DNA from: Nitrosopumilaceae archaeon
GTDB taxonomy: Archaea > Thermoproteota > Nitrososphaeria > Nitrososphaerales > Nitrosopumilaceae
Length of the DNA: 52,550 bases
Direction of reading: 5' to 3'
NCBI GenBank assembly: GCA_028279545.1
Contig: JANQNN010000007.1
Span: forward strand, 1 to 52,550
In this document: one piece after another, positions 50,002-52,550 of the stretch
Numbering within the stretch: position 1 is the first letter of the stretch
Layout: the number at the start of each line of letters is the position of its first letter
The notes under the pieces: model-generated
The model's database searches: none
Seen by the model: only the letters and a program-made list of their open reading frames with translations
What the model was told of the DNA's origin: nothing
Program-made: the position numbers and the translations under genes

Positions 50002-50160
50002 TTGGAGAAAGAAAAAAGAGAAATTCCAATCGAAATAGATGACCATTTTAAATTATTTGGGAAGGAACCTTGGGAGGTAGAATATGGAGAAAAATGTCCT
50101 TTTTGTAATATTAGGATTGACGAATATGGTTTTTGTTCTTGCGGTTCAGGGGGAGACTAA
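50002..50160 (+). CDS. 52-aa zinc-ribbon microprotein
   Basis: A TTG-initiated frame of 52 codons encodes an acidic N-terminus (EKREIPIEIDDHF), GKEPWEVEYGEKCPFCNIRIDEYGFC and SCGSGGD. Two Cys pairs (CPFC and CSC) make a plausible zinc ribbon. It ends one base before the stop of the convergent membrane-anchored protein. No in-frame ATG is available upstream. Function is unknown. Confidence 0.5.
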   Translation: MEKEKREIPIEIDDHFKLFGKEPWEVEYGEKCPFCNIRIDEYGFCSCGSGGD

Positions 50161-50161
50161 T

Positions 50162-51073
50162 TCATTTTTTTCGTTTATAGAAAAATACTCCAGCAATAAC
50201 TAATCCAACGATGATAATTCCGATTACGATTATTCCAGTTTGATCTAATGGTTCTTCTGGAATTATAATTTCTGGAACTAGAGTTCCAACTATTGATATA
50301 TCTCCAGAACTTTGAGGTTTAAAATTTAACCAAACATGAGTTTCATTATTAAAATTTTTATGAAATTTGATATCTTCTTCATTTAAAAACACTTGATATG
50401 GTTCAGCCAAAAAATTTTTTGGAATTATTGTTGTCACAAAATTATTTTCCATATTTACTTTAAAATTAATCCTATCTATTGAATTAAAATTAAATTGGTT
50501 TATGTTATTCCAGGATAAAATTTCAATTAAAAATTCATCATCTTGAGTTTTTATTTTTTCAATATTTTTTGGTTCATTAAAAGTATACTCCAAAATCATT
50601 TGACATCCATGACACAAAATTCCATTTTTGTCCCCAAGATAAGCTGGATTATTATTAACAAAAATAAGATCTACCTCCTCAGGAAAAATGAATGATGTAC
50701 TTTCAAGATATAGAAATTCTAGGGTCCAAATATTTCCTTTTTTAAATAATATGTCTGATAGATCATAATCAATAATTATTTCACTCCTTGATGGTGGAAG
50801 GATTATCGAGTTATCAATTAGTTCCGTAAATTCAACATTATTACCTTCTTCATCTTTGATTACAAGGTTTGAAATTGTTCCATCAATTAATTTAATTTCA
50901 ATTGATTCATTCAAAGTTTGTATTACATGCGTAGCATGCATTTCTCCCATTGGACTTATTGTAACTTTAATTGATTTTTGGTTTGATCCTTCAGCTAAAT
51001 TTTGCGCATTTGCATCAGGAAAAATGACTATTATTGAAAAAATTATTAAAAGAATTACAAAATAATTTTTCAT
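50162..51073 (-). CDS. Exported protein with C-terminal membrane anchor, unknown function
   Basis: The 303-aa product has a signal peptide (1-23), a beta-rich ectodomain with a CHGC pair (LCHGCQMIL) near residue 152, and a C-terminal helix (about 275-297) followed by YKRKK. The layout is that of a type I surface protein. No enzyme motif is visible. Its cytoplasmic tail is only five residues. Cyclophilin follows upstream with no gap, possibly the same transcript. Confidence 0.65.
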   Translation of the reverse strand: MKNYFVILLIIFSIIVIFPDANAQNLAEGSNQKSIKVTISPMGEMHATHVIQTLNESIEIKLIDGTISNLVIKDEEGNNVEFTELIDNSIILPPSRSEIIIDYDLSDILFKKGNIWTLEFLYLESTSFIFPEEVDLIFVNNNPAYLGDKNGILCHGCQMILEYTFNEPKNIEKIKTQDDEFLIEILSWNNINQFNFNSIDRINFKVNMENNFVTTIIPKNFLAEPYQVFLNEEDIKFHKNFNNETHVWLNFKPQSSGDISIVGTLVPEIIIPEEPLDQTGIIVIGIIIVGLVIAGVFFYKRKK

Positions 51074-51550
51074 TTATTCCACTGTTACATGAAGCATTTT
51101 TGCTTCTTCCAAAGGACAATCATTACCATCTCTTTGTAGGTTTACAATTTTATCAGCAACTTCCATTCCTTCTGTGACTTCGCCAAAAACAGTATATTGT
51201 CTATCCAAAAAAGGGCTGTCTGAAGTTACAATAAAAAATTGTGATCCTGCACTATCTGGATCTTGCGCTCTGGCCATTGAAACTATACCTCGTAAATGAG
51301 ATCTTGAATTAAATTCCGCTTTTACGGAATATCCTGGACCGCCTGTTCCCCAAGATGCTTTATCTCCACCTTTTGTATTTGGATCTCCTCCTTGAATCAT
51401 AAATCCTGGAATTACTCTATGGAAAAGAGTTCCATCATAAAACCCCTCCTTGGCTAATTTTTCAAAATTTCTAACTGTTTCAGGGGCCAATTCGGGAAGC
51501 AATTTAAAAGAAATTTTTCCAAAATTAGTATCGATAATAATATTGCTCAA
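51074..51550 (-). CDS. Cyclophilin-type peptidyl-prolyl isomerase
   Basis: The 158-aa enzyme has FEKLAKEGFYDGTLFHRVIPGFMIQGGDPNTKGG, the catalytic segment SMARAQDPDSAGSQFFIV and the C-terminal VFGEVTEGMEVADKIV. It catalyses cis-trans isomerisation of Xaa-Pro bonds and, lacking a signal, acts in the cytoplasm. The start is TTG at 51550, and the stop lies directly against the downstream gene's start. A 16-bp palindrome lies 31 bases above the start. Confidence 0.93.
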   Translation of the reverse strand: MSNIIIDTNFGKISFKLLPELAPETVRNFEKLAKEGFYDGTLFHRVIPGFMIQGGDPNTKGGDKASWGTGGPGYSVKAEFNSRSHLRGIVSMARAQDPDSAGSQFFIVTSDSPFLDRQYTVFGEVTEGMEVADKIVNLQRDGNDCPLEEAKMLHVTVE

Positions 51551-51581
51551 TAATCCGATTGTAGGGTTTCACCTTAAGAGT

Positions 51582-51597
51582 CTTTTTGTACAAAAAG
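51582..51597. promoter_or_regulatory. 16-bp perfect palindrome, candidate operator
   Basis: CTTTTTGTACAAAAAG reads identically on both strands and lies 32-47 bases above the cyclophilin start. It sits in the archaeal BRE/TATA region, so a dimeric regulator could block or aid promoter use. A chance AT palindrome cannot be excluded. Confidence 0.4.
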
Positions 51598-51761
51598 TTT
51601 CGAAAAATATTAAAGTTCATAATTTATACATGAAAATTTTTCAAATGTTAATCCGTTATTCGCTAAGAAAATATAAGTAAAATTTTCCAAAAAACTACTT
51701 ATTAAAATTTTAACTTCATTACTTATTAAATCACAATAAATTCAATCCCCAAGTTATAGTG

Positions 51762-51768
51762 TTATATA
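51762..51768 (+). promoter_or_regulatory. TATA box of the small HTH protein gene
   Basis: TTATATA about 26 bases above the TTG at 51791 fits a leaderless archaeal promoter. Confidence 0.6.
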
Positions 51769-51790
51769 GAACGAATAAAATAAAAATTCG

Positions 51791-52015
51791 TTGAATCGTA
51801 CAAATCAGAGCACGATCATTAAAGAAGCAATTAATTCTTATCTAGACAAAGGCGTAACAGACAAACAAGATATCTATACCAAGGTAGTTGATGACCTAGG
51901 CGTTCCAAGACCAACCGTTAGAAGAGTTGCTCGCGATCTTAGAACAGAATTATTACAAAAAATCCAGATCTTACAATCTGATATGCCTAAAGTTACAACG
52001 GAAGAAGACGAATAA
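51791..52015 (+). CDS. Small helix-turn-helix protein, 74 aa
   Basis: The 74-aa protein has a basic helical set with SYLDKGVTDKQDIYTKVVDDLGVPRPTVRRVARDLR, a probable HTH where PRPTVRRVARDL is the recognition helix, and an acidic tail (TTEEDE). It starts with TTG 26 bases below a TATA box. I believe similar proteins are common in thaumarchaea as small DNA-binding factors, but no target is known. Confidence 0.7.
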   Translation: MNRTNQSTIIKEAINSYLDKGVTDKQDIYTKVVDDLGVPRPTVRRVARDLRTELLQKIQILQSDMPKVTTEEDE

Positions 52016-52098
52016 ATTCTGATTTTTTCTTTTTAATTAATATCGGATGCTGAATTCAAGCATTACTGTTATAAGCGATGAATTTTTCTGACTAACTA

Positions 52099-52550
52099 AT
52101 GGGCTATTTAGGGAATCATTTAGCTACAATAACGGTTGGTGTTTTTGCCGCAGTTTTAACTGGATTATGGCCCATATTTGTGGACTTTGCACCCATACTA
52201 GACTTTGTATTTATCATGGCAGTTCCAATAACTTGGTTCCTAGTTCTAATGTGCTGGCTTTCTCAAAAGAGTACTGACTATGCACATAAACATCAATCCC
52301 AAATTTCTACTGAAAAAAAAAGCTTGAATAAATCAGTTCAAGTTACCCAACTCTATAATGCTGATGGGCAAAAGGCTAGCCAAAATGAAATTAAGGACGC
52401 AAAAGTGGAATTAACCGAAGAATTAGATTCACTGAAAAATACTGTGAAAATAAAAGATGAAGAAATTGAAAGGTTAAACCAAGAGATCGCCAATTTACAA
52501 ACACTGGTCCAAATAGAATCCCTAAAAACTGAACTTGCTAATCTAAAGAC
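52099..52550 (+). CDS. Membrane protein with coiled coil, truncated by window end
   Basis: An ATG-initiated frame runs off the end of the window with at least 150 codons. It has two hydrophobic helices (about residues 8-26 and 36-56), a basic linker, and a long coiled coil with heptad Leu/Ile/Val from about residue 95 onward. This could be a membrane-attached structural or division-related protein. The rest of the gene is outside the window. Confidence 0.7.
   Translation, partial: MGYLGNHLATITVGVFAAVLTGLWPIFVDFAPILDFVFIMAVPITWFLVLMCWLSQKSTDYAHKHQSQISTEKKSLNKSVQVTQLYNADGQKASQNEIKDAKVELTEELDSLKNTVKIKDEEIERLNQEIANLQTLVQIESLKTELANLK

Noticed and set aside
1-52550. tRNA, rRNA, CRISPR or insertion sequences
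   Set aside because: No cloverleaf-like T-arm motif, no repeat-spacer pattern and no transposase were found by eye in gaps or genes; a covariance-model scan would be needed to exclude a small RNA.

Overview
The window is a gene-dense, AT-rich stretch of an archaeal chromosome. It most likely comes from a marine ammonia-oxidising thaumarchaeote (Nitrosopumilus-like). The evidence is the archaeal information-processing set (RNA polymerase subunit L, transcription factor S, PCNA, class I CCA-adding enzyme, archaeal TyrRS, Trm-G10 methyltransferase, UPF0200/UPF0201) together with lineage-typical surface proteins: secreted cupredoxins and lipid-anchor-free exported proteins carrying a short 'xPxWIKxxAxxW' helical module, and many TTG/GTG starts that sit about 25-30 nt below a TATA box. 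No phage, insertion sequence, CRISPR array, rRNA or tRNA was seen. No stretch longer than about 240 bases lacks a gene; the longest gap is 51551-51790, which holds a palindrome and a promoter.

Layout. 0-2.5 kb: two tiny Cys-rich proteins, a DM13 protein, a secreted dienelactone-hydrolase-like protein and a universal stress protein. 2.6-5.9 kb: arginase-family ureohydrolase, P5C dehydrogenase and proline dehydrogenase, which fit arginine/proline catabolism to glutamate. 6-13.3 kb: a surface protein, then a complete branched-chain-type ABC importer whose binding protein carries two near-identical ligand-binding domains. 13.3-15 kb: VOC protein and small membrane proteins. 15.1-24 kb: two RNA/nucleotide operons on the minus strand (kinase-cca-thpR; prs-trmG10-rnz-sir2) around the UPF0200/UPF0201 pair, then an MscS channel with a Cys-rich insertion.

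24-33 kb: a KamA-like radical SAM enzyme beside glutamine synthetase, exported proteins including a cupredoxin lacking the usual axial Met, a winged-helix regulator, a divergent J-protein, a membrane receptor-type class III nucleotide cyclase, a PII protein, a decayed reading frame and a 7Fe-type ferredoxin preceded by a direct repeat. 33-38 kb: a degenerate RecA/KaiC-like protein divergent from a class V aminotransferase, a stand-alone Lrp ligand domain, a cyclase-family hydrolase, AmrS-type radical SAM protein, a dual-specificity phosphatase and two tandem paralogous microproteins. 38.6-41.4 kb: rpoL-tfs-pcn-aspartate kinase. 41.5-52.5 kb: an exported two-domain protein, CbiH, TyrRS, a small zinc finger protein, a four-helix membrane protein, a DegT aminotransferase overlapping an MtrA-like corrinoid protein gene, a dUTPase, a PfkB kinase, more exported proteins, cyclophilin, a small HTH protein and a truncated membrane/coiled-coil protein at the edge.

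Nitrogen metabolism is a recurring theme (ureohydrolase, proline oxidation, amino-acid-type importer, glutamine synthetase, PII, aspartate kinase). So is the cell surface. The strongest leads for unusual biology are the KamA-like/GlnA pair, the stand-alone MtrA-like protein in a non-methanogen, the cyclase next to the divergent J-protein, and the Arg-substituted cupredoxin. All assignments are by reading motifs; no database search was possible.
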